Below, piece by piece: positions 1 through 5,915 of a stretch of 5,915 nucleotides of DNA. The position numbers and the translations under genes are program-made. A model generated the notes under the pieces. It ran no database searches, was not told the DNA's origin, and worked only from the letters and a program-made list of their open reading frames with translations. The stretch comes from an uncultured Campylobacter sp. (GTDB taxonomy: Bacteria > Campylobacterota > Campylobacteria > Campylobacterales > Campylobacteraceae), in assembly GCA_947090385.1 (NCBI GenBank), contig CAMUNZ010000061.1, forward strand, positions 1 to 5,915, in the 5' to 3' direction. Numbering within the stretch: position 1 is the first letter of the stretch; each line of letters opens with the position of its first letter.

Positions 1-98
1 ATGGAAAAGATGAGTTTTTAGATATAAAACTTTTAAATTTATTTAAAATTTTAGATAAAAGTATAAGTGGAATGTTTTTTAATGAGGTTGCGCTTTGA
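1..98 (+). CDS. hobA: HobA, DnaA-interacting replication initiation regulator (3' end only)
   Basis: This is the last 31 codons plus TGA of a gene that begins upstream of the window; the first complete codon starts at base 3. The visible tail contains the segments FLDIKLLNLFKILD and FNEVAL, which resemble the C-terminus of epsilonproteobacterial HobA (family length about 180 residues). Its position directly before holB fits the Campylobacter gene order. HobA is a tetrameric SIS-fold protein that binds domain I-II of DnaA and promotes ordered DnaA assembly at the origin, a role like that of DiaA in E. coli. The stop overlaps the TTG start of holB in a TTGA arrangement. The identification rests on a short fragment and on synteny, so it is likely but not certain. 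Confidence 0.72.
   Translation, partial: GKDEFLDIKLLNLFKILDKSISGMFFNEVAL
84..87 (+). promoter_or_regulatory. Shine-Dalgarno (GAGG) for holB TTG start
   Basis: GAGG lies 7 bases before the TTG at 95, inside the last codons of hobA. It supports the TTG as the real start. The next in-frame ATG (275-277, residue 61) would remove the N-terminal part of the clamp-loader domain. Confidence 0.65.
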
Positions 99-712
99 GT
101 GTAATTGGCAAGATTATCCTTGCAAATGATTTTGAAGATTTAAAAAAAAAATTATTAAATAAATACGGCAAAAATTTGAGAATTTTTGAATTTGATAGTT
201 TTGGTTTAGATGAAACAAGATCTGTGATATCTGAAGCTTATATCGCTGAAAATTTCTTAAAAATTATTTTAATTATGACAAAAAGATTTAATAAAGAATC
301 GCAAAATTCTTTGTTAAAAATTTTAGAAGAACCTCCTAAAAATATAAAATTTATAATAGCTGTAAATTCTAAAAGCATTTTGCTTCCAACTGTTTGTTCA
401 AGGATGATTATCGAAAATTTAATTACCCCAAAACAGCGTCAAAAAACGGATATAAATTTACAAAAACTAGATCTAAAAACGCTTTTAAAAATCATCAACG
501 ATAAAATAAAATTAGAAAATAGCGATGATTTTGGTAAGACAGATTTGATGAATTTTGTAGAAAATTTGATTTTAGAATGTTTTGAATGCGGTATAAAATT
601 TAGCGAAAACGAACTTGAAATTATAAGAAAAATTTTAGTAAATATAAGTTTGAATGCAAAATCACGCGCCACTTTGACGACGCTTTTATTAATGATTGAA
701 GGAAAAAGATGA
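95..712 (+). CDS. holB: DNA polymerase III subunit delta' (short epsilonproteobacterial form)
   Basis: The 205-residue product is the probable delta' subunit of the clamp-loader complex, which helps open the beta sliding clamp and place it on primed DNA in the cytoplasm. The diagnostic part is SQNSLLKILEEPP at residues 69-81, the AAA+ clamp-loader box matching E. coli ANALLKTLEEPP, followed by a strand and then CSRM at 101-104 in the place of the SRC motif. Residues 36-50 (FGLDETRSVISEAYI) correspond to the segment before the Walker B-like strand. There is no P-loop and no four-cysteine zinc module, and the protein is about 130 residues shorter than E. coli HolB. Known delta' proteins do not hydrolyse ATP, so loss of the P-loop is tolerable. 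I recall similarly short homologues in Campylobacter and Helicobacter. The TTG start overlaps the hobA stop, and the TGA stop overlaps the folP ATG (ATGA). A run of ten A lies in codons 16-19. Confidence 0.85.
   Translation: MSVIGKIILANDFEDLKKKLLNKYGKNLRIFEFDSFGLDETRSVISEAYIAENFLKIILIMTKRFNKESQNSLLKILEEPPKNIKFIIAVNSKSILLPTVCSRMIIENLITPKQRQKTDINLQKLDLKTLLKIINDKIKLENSDDFGKTDLMNFVENLILECFECGIKFSENELEIIRKILVNISLNAKSRATLTTLLLMIEGKR
142..151 (+). repeat. A10 homopolymer inside holB
   Basis: Ten consecutive A encode the end of Leu16 and Lys17-Lys19 of delta'. Losing one A gives a stop four codons later (K-K-N-Y-stop), and gaining one gives a stop after K-K-K-I-I-K. Slippage in either direction would therefore end translation near residue 20. 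In an AT-rich genome such runs can arise by chance. Confidence 0.9.
698..702 (+). promoter_or_regulatory. Shine-Dalgarno (GAAGG) for folP
   Basis: GAAGG sits 6 bases before the ATG at 709, within the last codons of holB, and supports the start that overlaps the holB stop by four bases. Confidence 0.65.
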
Positions 713-1842
713 AAATATATAAAATAAATAAAGATTCAAATTTTGAGTTATTGTGTGAAAGTATAAATCCGACAAAAATCGGTTTTGATATTATGTTTAA
801 AAAATCAAAATTAAATTTTATTTTGATAAAAGATATAAAACTTGCAGCAATTAATATTTTAAAGCAAGATGCGCTTTGTATCGGTGCCGAGCTTGTAAGC
901 CCGAAAAATTCGATTTTAGGTGGCGATAAAATTTCAAATGCACTTTTGATCGCCACAAATTCCCAACTTTCTAGACTTAGCGAAAAAGAAAAATTGCAAG
1001 ATTTTGGCTTAAATCAATTATCTAAATTCTTACAACAAAACTTTACAAAACCAAAATATCCAAAAGTTATGGGGATAATAAACATAAATGAAGATAGTTT
1101 TAATCCGCAAAGTAGAGTAAATTCTACAAATGCTATCGCTAGAATAACAAAATTTATCGAAGATGGCGCTGATTACATAGATCTTGGTGGAGTTTCAAGC
1201 AGACCTGGAAGTTTGTATTGTGATGAAGATATTGAATTTGAAAGAATTAAAGATTTAATTATTGAAATTTACAAGCAAAATTTACATGAAAAAGTTAAAT
1301 TTAGCCTTGATAGTTTTAGCTCAAAATGTTTAAAATTCGCGCTTGACAATGGATTTAAAATGATAAATGATATAAGTGGCGATGTCACTCTTACAAAGCT
1401 TGCAAAAGAGTATAACGCAAGTTATGTTTTGATGCATATGCAAAATAATCCGCAAAATATGCAACTTGCACCAAAATATGATGATTTGCTTGGTGAGATT
1501 GATCAATTTTTTAAAGATAAATTAGAAAAATGCGAATGCGATGAAATTTATCTTGATCCTGGCGTTGGTTTTGGAAAAACAGCAAAACAAAATTTGATTT
1601 TAACAAAACATTTAGAGCATTTTTTACATTTTAAAAAGCCTATTTTATACGGAGCAAGTAGAAAAAGTGTGATTGATTTTTATTCTCCTAGTAAAGTTGA
1701 AGATAGACTTGCTGGAAGTTTGTATTTGCATTTAAAGGCTTTTGAAAACGGGGCTGAAATTTTGCGAACTCATGAAGTTTATGAATATAAACAGATGTTT
1801 AGACTTCATTTGGCTATGAATGAGATTGATGATGAATTATGA
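709..1842 (+). CDS. folP: Dihydropteroate synthase
   Basis: The 377-residue product joins para-aminobenzoate to 6-hydroxymethyl-7,8-dihydropterin diphosphate to make dihydropteroate in folate synthesis; it is the target of sulfonamides. The TIM-barrel domain spans about residues 118-370. Motifs in order are MGIININEDSF (121-131), GADYIDLGGVSSRPG (153-167), SLDSF (199-203), INDISG (219-224), LMHMQNNPQNMQ (241-252), DPGVGFGKT (283-291), GASRKS (315-320, with the pterin-site Arg-Lys pair) and LRTHEV (352-357, with the Arg that contacts the diphosphate and pABA region). Loop 1 has NED where most enzymes have TPD, and the second loop has VSSRPG where ESTRPG is usual. About 117 residues precede the barrel, whereas the E. 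coli enzyme has almost none; this segment carries LKQDALCIGAELV and LQDFGLNQLSKFL and resembles the N-terminal extension of other long-form DHPS proteins. No other folate gene is adjacent in the window. The gene overlaps holB by 4 bases and ligA by about 11. Confidence 0.93.
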   Translation: MKIYKINKDSNFELLCESINPTKIGFDIMFKKSKLNFILIKDIKLAAINILKQDALCIGAELVSPKNSILGGDKISNALLIATNSQLSRLSEKEKLQDFGLNQLSKFLQQNFTKPKYPKVMGIININEDSFNPQSRVNSTNAIARITKFIEDGADYIDLGGVSSRPGSLYCDEDIEFERIKDLIIEIYKQNLHEKVKFSLDSFSSKCLKFALDNGFKMINDISGDVTLTKLAKEYNASYVLMHMQNNPQNMQLAPKYDDLLGEIDQFFKDKLEKCECDEIYLDPGVGFGKTAKQNLILTKHLEHFLHFKKPILYGASRKSVIDFYSPSKVEDRLAGSLYLHLKAFENGAEILRTHEVYEYKQMFRLHLAMNEIDDEL

Positions 1843-3781
1843 TGAATACAAAGAAAATATAGAAATTTTAAATCGCTGGGCAAGGGCGTATTATAGCGAC
1901 GATAATCCATTAGCTAGCGATGAAGAATATGATAAATTATATAAAGAAGTTGAAATTTTTGAAAAACAAAATCCAAATAAAATTTTGTCATATTCTATCA
2001 CGCAAAAAATCGGTGGTGCAATTAGCGAAGGTTTTGAAAAAAATGCACATTTAGCACAAATGTGGTCGATGGAAGATGTTTTTAATGAAGATGAATTAAA
2101 AGCTTGGATTTTACGAAACGAAAAAGAAAATTTAGAATTTTTTATAGAGCCAAAATTTGATGGCGCGAGTTTAAATTTACTTTATGAAAACGGAAAATTG
2201 ATAAAAGCGACGACAAGAGGCGATGGAAAAATCGGCGAAGATGTGACGCAAAATGCAAAAGTTATAAAATCGATACCATTAAGCATAGATTATCACGATT
2301 TAATTGAAATTCGCGGTGAAGTTTTGATAAGCAAGGCCGATTTTGATGTAACAAATGAAAATCGCATAAAAAATGGGGAAATTTTGCTTGCAAATCCACG
2401 AAATGCGGCGGCTGGGAGCTTAAGACAACTTAATAGCAAAATTGTAGCCGATAGAAAACTTATTTTTTTGCCTTGGGGCGTCGGAAAAAACTCATTAGAT
2501 TTTAAAACTCATTTTGAAACTATGAATTTTGTGCGAAATTTAGGTTTTAAAAAAGATAGTTTTGTAAGATTGGCAAATGCTAAAAATTTGCAAGAAATTT
2601 ATTTAGAGCTTTTAAAATTAAGAGATCAAAAAACATTTTTGTTAGACGGAATGGTAATTCGCGTAAATGATTTACAAATATGTGAAAATTTCGGTTATAC
2701 GGTTAAATTTCCTAAATTTATGGTTGCTTATAAATTTCCACCGCTTGAAAAAACTACAAAACTTATCGGAATTTCTTTGCAAGTTGGAAGAAGTGGAGTT
2801 GTCACGCCTGTGGCGAATTTGGAGCCTGTAAATATTGATGGCGCAGTCGTAAAATCAGCTACTTTACATAATTTTGACGAGATAAAAAGACTTGATCTAA
2901 AAATTGGTGATTTTGTAAATATCATTCGTAGCGGAGATGTCATCCCGAAAATCACAGCTGTTTTTAAACAAAGAAGAGACGGCACTCAAGAAATAATAAA
3001 TCCACCAAAATTTTGTCCACAATGTCAAAGTAGATTAAAAAAAGAGGATGTTTTTTTGCGTTGTGAAAATTTGGATTGCCCAGCAAGAGTAAAAAATTCG
3101 ATTATATATTTTGCAAGCAAAAATTGTTTAAATATCGATGGGCTTGGCGAAGGAGTTGTCGAAGCATTGATAAATGCAAAATTATTAAATGAAGTTTGCG
3201 ATATTTATAAATTAAATTTTGATGATCTAATAAAGCTTGAAAGTTTTAAAGAAAAAAAGAGCAGGAATTTATTAAACGCTATAAAAAATAGCAAATTTTG
3301 CGATTTATCTCGTTTTATAACCGCGCTTGGCATAGAAAATATCGGTGGTGTCGCGGCTACTAAAATCGCACAAAAATTTGGTGATTTATGGCTTGATGCA
3401 AAATTTGAAGATATTGTAAAACTTGATGGTTTTGGTGAAAATATGGCGCAAAATTTTGTCGATTTTGTCGATATAAATCGATCAAAAATAGAAGAACTTT
3501 TAAATTACATAAAACCAAAATCTACAAATTTAAATATTAAAGAAAATATTTTCACAAATAAAACTGTAGTTATCACTGGGACATTAAGCAAATCTAGAGA
3601 TTTTTTTAAAGATGAATTACTAAAATTTGGCGCAAAAGTTACAAATTCTGTCAGCAAAAAAACAGATTTTGTTTTGTCTGGAGAAAATGCCGGATCTAAG
3701 CTGGAAAGTGCACAAAAATTAGGTGTAAAAATCATAGACGAAAAAGAGTATGAAAATTTAAAGGCTAGTTTTGAGAGTTGA
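1832..3781 (+). CDS. ligA: NAD-dependent DNA ligase
   Basis: LigA seals nicks between Okazaki fragments and after repair, using NAD+ as the adenylate donor. With the ATG at 1832 the protein has 649 residues, near the usual length of about 650-670. Domain order is complete. The Ia domain (about 1-60) contains YYSDDNPLASDEEYD. The nucleotidyltransferase domain has the KFDG motif with the adenylated Lys108, plus TRGDGKIGEDVT, EIRGEV and DGMVIRV. The OB-fold has QVGRSGVVTPVA. The zinc finger uses Cys395, Cys398, Cys411 and Cys416. A helix-hairpin-helix region follows with LNIDGLGEG and GIENIGG, and a C-terminal BRCT domain starts near 570 (VVITGTLSKSRD). In-frame ATGs also occur at 1820 and 1829. 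I prefer 1832 because MNYDEY aligns best with the start of Campylobacter LigA and a weak GAG lies 7 bases upstream (1822-1824). The start overlaps the folP end, and the 3' end overlaps tlyA by 11 bases. Confidence 0.96.
   Translation: MNYDEYKENIEILNRWARAYYSDDNPLASDEEYDKLYKEVEIFEKQNPNKILSYSITQKIGGAISEGFEKNAHLAQMWSMEDVFNEDELKAWILRNEKENLEFFIEPKFDGASLNLLYENGKLIKATTRGDGKIGEDVTQNAKVIKSIPLSIDYHDLIEIRGEVLISKADFDVTNENRIKNGEILLANPRNAAAGSLRQLNSKIVADRKLIFLPWGVGKNSLDFKTHFETMNFVRNLGFKKDSFVRLANAKNLQEIYLELLKLRDQKTFLLDGMVIRVNDLQICENFGYTVKFPKFMVAYKFPPLEKTTKLIGISLQVGRSGVVTPVANLEPVNIDGAVVKSATLHNFDEIKRLDLKIGDFVNIIRSGDVIPKITAVFKQRRDGTQEIINPPKFCPQCQSRLKKEDVFLRCENLDCPARVKNSIIYFASKNCLNIDGLGEGVVEALINAKLLNEVCDIYKLNFDDLIKLESFKEKKSRNLLNAIKNSKFCDLSRFITALGIENIGGVAATKIAQKFGDLWLDAKFEDIVKLDGFGENMAQNFVDFVDINRSKIEELLNYIKPKSTNLNIKENIFTNKTVVITGTLSKSRDFFKDELLKFGAKVTNSVSKKTDFVLSGENAGSKLESAQKLGVKIIDEKEYENLKASFES
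3760..3764 (+). promoter_or_regulatory. Shine-Dalgarno (AAAGG) for tlyA TTG start
   Basis: AAAGG within the ligA C-terminal codons lies 6 bases before the TTG at 3771. It supports that TTG, which yields MRVDLFLSQ, the typical beginning of a TlyA S4 domain. Confidence 0.65.
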
Positions 3782-4496
3782 TCTTTTTTTATCGCAAAAA
3801 TGTAATTTAAGTAGAAATAAAGTTTCTGATTTAATTTCTCAAAAAAGAGTGAAAATTTGTAAGAAATTGATTTTAAAGCCATCTTTTATGATAAAAAATA
3901 TCGATGAAATTTCTGATGAAGATATAGAAATTTTAGGAGAAATTTTTGTAAGCAGGGCGGCTTTGAAATTAAATGGTTTTTTAAATGAGATAAATTTTGA
4001 TGTAAAAAATTTAAACGTCCTTGATATCGGATCTTCTACTGGCGGATTTTTGCAAATTTTATTATTTAGGGGCGTAAAAACTGCTACAGGCGTTGATGTT
4101 GGACATAATCAAATCGATAAAAGTTTGTTAAAATTTACAAATTTAAAAATTTTTGAAAATACAGATATTAGGAATTTTTCAAGTGATGAAAAATTTGATT
4201 TGATTACTTGTGATGTTAGTTTTATCGGAGTTGAAAAAATTCTTAAAAAAATTGATGAATTGGCTGATAAATTTATAATTATTCTGTTTAAATCACAATT
4301 TGAAGTCGGAAAAAATGCTAAAAGAAATTCAAAAGGCGTCATAAAAAATGATAAAGTTATAGACATCGCAAGACGAAAATTTGAGAGTGAAATTATAAAA
4401 ATTGGCTGGAAAATTTTAGATGAAAGAGTTAGTCAAATTTGTGGAAAAGACGGAAACAAAGAATTTTTTTATCTTTTTAAAAAGGATAATAGGTGA
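3771..4496 (+). CDS. tlyA: TlyA family rRNA 2'-O-methyltransferase (16S/23S cytidine)
   Basis: The 241-residue product is an S4-domain plus Rossmann methyltransferase that transfers a methyl group from SAM to the 2'-OH of a ribosomal cytidine. The S4 RNA-binding domain covers about residues 1-60 (MRVDLFLSQKCNLSRNKV, then QKRVKI). SRAALKL (61-67) joins it to the methyltransferase fold, where LDIGSSTGGF (84-93) binds SAM and GVDVG follows at 107-111. By comparison with M. tuberculosis TlyA, the proposed catalytic Lys-Asp-Lys-Glu set corresponds to Lys66, Asp148 (CDVSFI), Lys174 (LFKSQFEVG) and Glu231 (GNKEFF), all present. The short termini fit the TlyA-I class described for C. jejuni, which modifies 23S C1920 (E. 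coli numbering) but not 16S C1409; that assignment is inference. Older records call the family haemolysin A, but no secretion or pore-forming feature is visible. The gene overlaps ligA by 11 bases and ribF by 4 (GTGA). Confidence 0.92.
   Translation: MRVDLFLSQKCNLSRNKVSDLISQKRVKICKKLILKPSFMIKNIDEISDEDIEILGEIFVSRAALKLNGFLNEINFDVKNLNVLDIGSSTGGFLQILLFRGVKTATGVDVGHNQIDKSLLKFTNLKIFENTDIRNFSSDEKFDLITCDVSFIGVEKILKKIDELADKFIIILFKSQFEVGKNAKRNSKGVIKNDKVIDIARRKFESEIIKIGWKILDERVSQICGKDGNKEFFYLFKKDNR
4482..4486 (+). promoter_or_regulatory. Shine-Dalgarno (AAGGA) for ribF GTG start
   Basis: AAGGA lies 6 bases before the GTG at 4493 and inside the end of tlyA. There is no in-frame ATG before the GHFDGIHRGH motif, so this site settles the GTG as the start. 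Confidence 0.7.
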
Positions 4497-5362
4497 ATAA
4501 ACAAGATGTAGAAGCGATCGCGATTGGGCATTTTGACGGAATTCATAGGGGTCACAAAGAGCTTATAAAAAGACTTGGTAAAAATGGCACGCTTGTGATT
4601 ATCGAAATTGGAATGGCAAATTTGACACCAAAAGATAGAAGAGAAGAGTATTCGAAATTGCCCTGTTTTTACTATGATTTTGAAGAAATCAGAAATTTAG
4701 ACGGGCGGAATTTCGTAAATTTGCTAAAAAAAGATTTTATAAATTTAAAAAAAATTGTTGTCGGTTATGATTTTAGATTTGGAAAAGATCGTGGCTGGGA
4801 TAAATTTGATTTGAAAAAAATTTTTGATGGAGAAGTTGAAATTGTAAATGAATTTACTTTTGACGGTATGGGAATTCATAGCTCAAACATAAGAAGATTT
4901 ATAAAAAATGGCGACATTTATCGCGCAAATAGGCTTTTGGGGCGCGAGTATTCTATACGTGGTGTGCAAATTCGTGGAAATAATATAGGAAGCAAAAAAC
5001 TTTTTGCGACGATAAATGTCGATACTGGTGTTTATTTGTTGCCTAAAAATGGAGTTTATGCAACAAGAACAAAATTTAATGATATAACTTATCCGTCTGT
5101 TACTTTTATAGGAAATAGGCTTTCTGTGGATAATAAATTTAGCGTAGAAACTCACATTTTATCTGATAATCTTGAAGAAGTAAAAACACAAATTAGTATA
5201 TGTTTTATAGAATTTATCAGAGAAAACAAAAAATTTGACGATTTAAAAGATTTAAAAACTCAAATACAAAAAGATATAAAAATTGCAAATGTTTTAAATC
5301 AAACCTGTGATATAACTACAAGCGAAAAAATAACACATACAAGGACTTTGATAAATGCGTGA
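4493..5362 (+). CDS. ribF: Bifunctional riboflavin kinase / FAD synthetase
   Basis: RibF phosphorylates riboflavin to FMN and then adenylylates FMN to FAD. The 289-residue product starts at a GTG. The N-terminal FMN adenylyltransferase domain has GHFDGIHRGH at 12-21 (the nucleotidyltransferase HxGH box), VGYDFRFGKDRG at 90-101 and IHSSNIRR at 128-135 (the ISSTxIR-type motif). The C-terminal kinase domain begins near residue 150 (LLGREYSIRG). Its usual GFPTAN motif reads KLFATIN (169-175), so the Thr and Asn that handle Mg-ATP are kept while Gly, Pro and Ala are changed. NGVYATRT (186-193), VTFIGNRLSV (203-212) and the likely catalytic Glu219 in SVETHIL are present. The protein is about 25 residues shorter than E. 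coli RibF, mostly in the loop after the first strand (residues 34-55). I recall the same altered motif in other Campylobacter RibF proteins, so it is probably lineage-typical rather than damage. It overlaps tlyA by 4 and cmoA by 8 bases. Confidence 0.93.
   Translation: MNKQDVEAIAIGHFDGIHRGHKELIKRLGKNGTLVIIEIGMANLTPKDRREEYSKLPCFYYDFEEIRNLDGRNFVNLLKKDFINLKKIVVGYDFRFGKDRGWDKFDLKKIFDGEVEIVNEFTFDGMGIHSSNIRRFIKNGDIYRANRLLGREYSIRGVQIRGNNIGSKKLFATINVDTGVYLLPKNGVYATRTKFNDITYPSVTFIGNRLSVDNKFSVETHILSDNLEEVKTQISICFIEFIRENKKFDDLKDLKTQIQKDIKIANVLNQTCDITTSEKITHTRTLINA
5341..5345 (+). promoter_or_regulatory. Shine-Dalgarno (AAGGA) for cmoA
   Basis: AAGGA sits 9 bases before the cmoA ATG at 5355, inside the final codons of ribF, and supports the start that overlaps the ribF stop by eight bases. 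Confidence 0.6.
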
Positions 5363-5915
5363 TGAGGTATTTAAAACACCAATAAATAAGCAATTTGAAT
5401 TTGATGAAAATGTGGCAAATGTATTTGACGACATGATAAATAGATCCGTGCCGTTTTATGATTTAAGTAGAAATTTAGTTTATGAAATTTTAAAACTAAG
5501 ATTAAAAGAAGGCGATTTTGTTTATGATCTTGGTTGTTCGACTGGGAATTTTTTGTTTGGTTTGCAAGATAAAATTTCTGGTTTAAATTTGGTTGGAATT
5601 GATAATTCAAATGCCATGATTAAAAAAGCAATTAGCAAAAATTTAGCTTATGGGTTTGATATAAAATTTATAGAAGATGATATTTTACAAGCTGATTTTA
5701 ATGGAGCAAATGCTGTTATTTTAAATTATACTTTGCAATTTATAAGACCTCTAAAAAGGCAAAATTTTGTAAAAAAAATTTACGACAATTTAGCAAAAGA
5801 TGGAATTTTTATATTTAGCGAAAAAATTCTTTATGAAGATAAAAATTTTTGCCTTGATATCATAAAAATTTATGAAAAATATACAAACAACAAGGGATCT
5901 TCTAGGATTGAAATA
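5355..5915 (+). CDS. cmoA: Carboxy-S-adenosyl-L-methionine synthase CmoA (5' part, cut by window end)
   Basis: The first 187 codons are present and the window ends on a codon boundary. CmoA converts SAM and prephenate to carboxy-SAM, which CmoB uses to turn 5-hydroxyuridine at tRNA wobble position 34 into 5-carboxymethoxyuridine (cmo5U). The match to E. coli CmoA is clear along the chain: FEFDENVANVFDDMINRSVP (residues 14-33), VYDLGCSTGNF (56-66, SAM-binding loop), GIDNSNAMI (81-89), VILNYTLQFI (121-130), RQNFVKKIYDNL (135-146) and FSEKILYED (154-162). Aligning from memory, the Arg that binds the carboxylate of carboxy-SAM (Arg199 in E. coli) should lie a few codons after the window end, so it cannot be checked here. 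About 50 residues are missing at the C-terminus by comparison with the roughly 235-247 residue family. The ATG overlaps the ribF TGA by 8 bases. Confidence 0.92.
   Translation, partial: MRDEVFKTPINKQFEFDENVANVFDDMINRSVPFYDLSRNLVYEILKLRLKEGDFVYDLGCSTGNFLFGLQDKISGLNLVGIDNSNAMIKKAISKNLAYGFDIKFIEDDILQADFNGANAVILNYTLQFIRPLKRQNFVKKIYDNLAKDGIFIFSEKILYEDKNFCLDIIKIYEKYTNNKGSSRIEI

Noticed and set aside
439..956. Open frames on the minus strand across the holB-folP junction (439-672, 621-956)
   Set aside because: They lie opposite well-supported genes, show low-complexity Phe/Ser/Ile/Lys composition typical of antisense to AT-rich coding DNA, and match no family I recognise.
2728..2985. Minus-strand open frame opposite ligA
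   Set aside because: It is a shadow of the conserved OB-fold region of LigA and has no recognisable protein features.
3505..3882. Minus-strand open frame of 125 codons across the ligA-tlyA junction
   Set aside because: It is opposite the LigA BRCT domain and TlyA S4 domain, both firmly identified; its hydrophobic, Phe-rich look is what the antisense of Lys-rich codons gives.
4109..4366. Minus-strand open frame opposite tlyA
   Set aside because: Antisense shadow with Ser/Phe/Ile-rich composition and no motif.
3771..4496. TlyA as a haemolysin or virulence toxin
   Set aside because: The sequence has a complete S4 plus SAM-methyltransferase layout with the catalytic Lys/Asp/Lys/Glu set, and no signal peptide or membrane segment; the haemolysin name is historical.
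4883..5610. Minus-strand open frames opposite ribF (4883-5155) and cmoA (5371-5610)
   Set aside because: Both lie over conserved coding sequence on the plus strand and resemble no protein family.
3771..5915. Two methyltransferase-fold genes (tlyA, cmoA) as part of a restriction or defence module
   Set aside because: Both are recognisable RNA-modification housekeeping enzymes, and no nuclease, helicase or target-recognition domain is nearby.
1..5915. CRISPR array, tRNA or rRNA genes, insertion sequences, attachment sites, riboswitches, intergenic promoters or terminators
   Set aside because: Coding sequence covers the whole window with overlaps at every junction, and I saw no repeat-spacer pattern, transposase, cloverleaf or hairpin followed by a T tract that stood apart from coding.

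Overview
The window is a tightly packed stretch of housekeeping genes from a low-GC epsilonproteobacterium, most likely Campylobacter or a close relative. The composition is very AT-rich, and the gene order hobA-holB-folP-ligA-tlyA-ribF-cmoA matches, from memory, the C. jejuni Cj0583-Cj0590 neighbourhood. The main difference I recall is that C. jejuni has a membrane-protein gene (Cj0587) between ligA and tlyA, which is absent here. The protein sequences also have the epsilonproteobacterial look: a very short clamp-loader delta' subunit, a DHPS with a long N-terminal extension, and a RibF with a degenerate kinase motif.

Layout, all on the + strand: the last 31 codons of hobA (1-98), holB (95-712), folP (709-1842), ligA (about 1832-3781), tlyA (3771-4496), ribF (4493-5362), and the first 187 codons of cmoA (5355 to the window end). 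Each gene overlaps the next by 4 to 11 bases, so there is no intergenic base in the window. I see no internal promoter, terminator, RNA gene, mobile element or CRISPR array. Three of the six visible starts are non-ATG (TTG, TTG, GTG), and each has a Shine-Dalgarno-like purine run 6-7 bases upstream. The whole block is probably one transcript with coupled translation.

Functionally the operon mixes DNA replication and repair (HobA, which helps DnaA assemble at the origin; delta' of the polymerase III clamp loader; NAD-dependent ligase), cofactor synthesis (dihydropteroate for folate; FMN and FAD), and RNA modification (TlyA, 2'-O-methylation of rRNA; CmoA, which makes the carboxy-SAM used for tRNA wobble-uridine modification). 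This is conserved housekeeping clustering rather than one pathway.

I found no convincing undescribed system. The points worth a second look are modest: the fully overlapping gene string with non-ATG starts, a run of ten A within the start of holB, the reduced delta' subunit, the unexplained N-terminal domain and altered loop motifs of FolP, and the altered PTAN motif of RibF.
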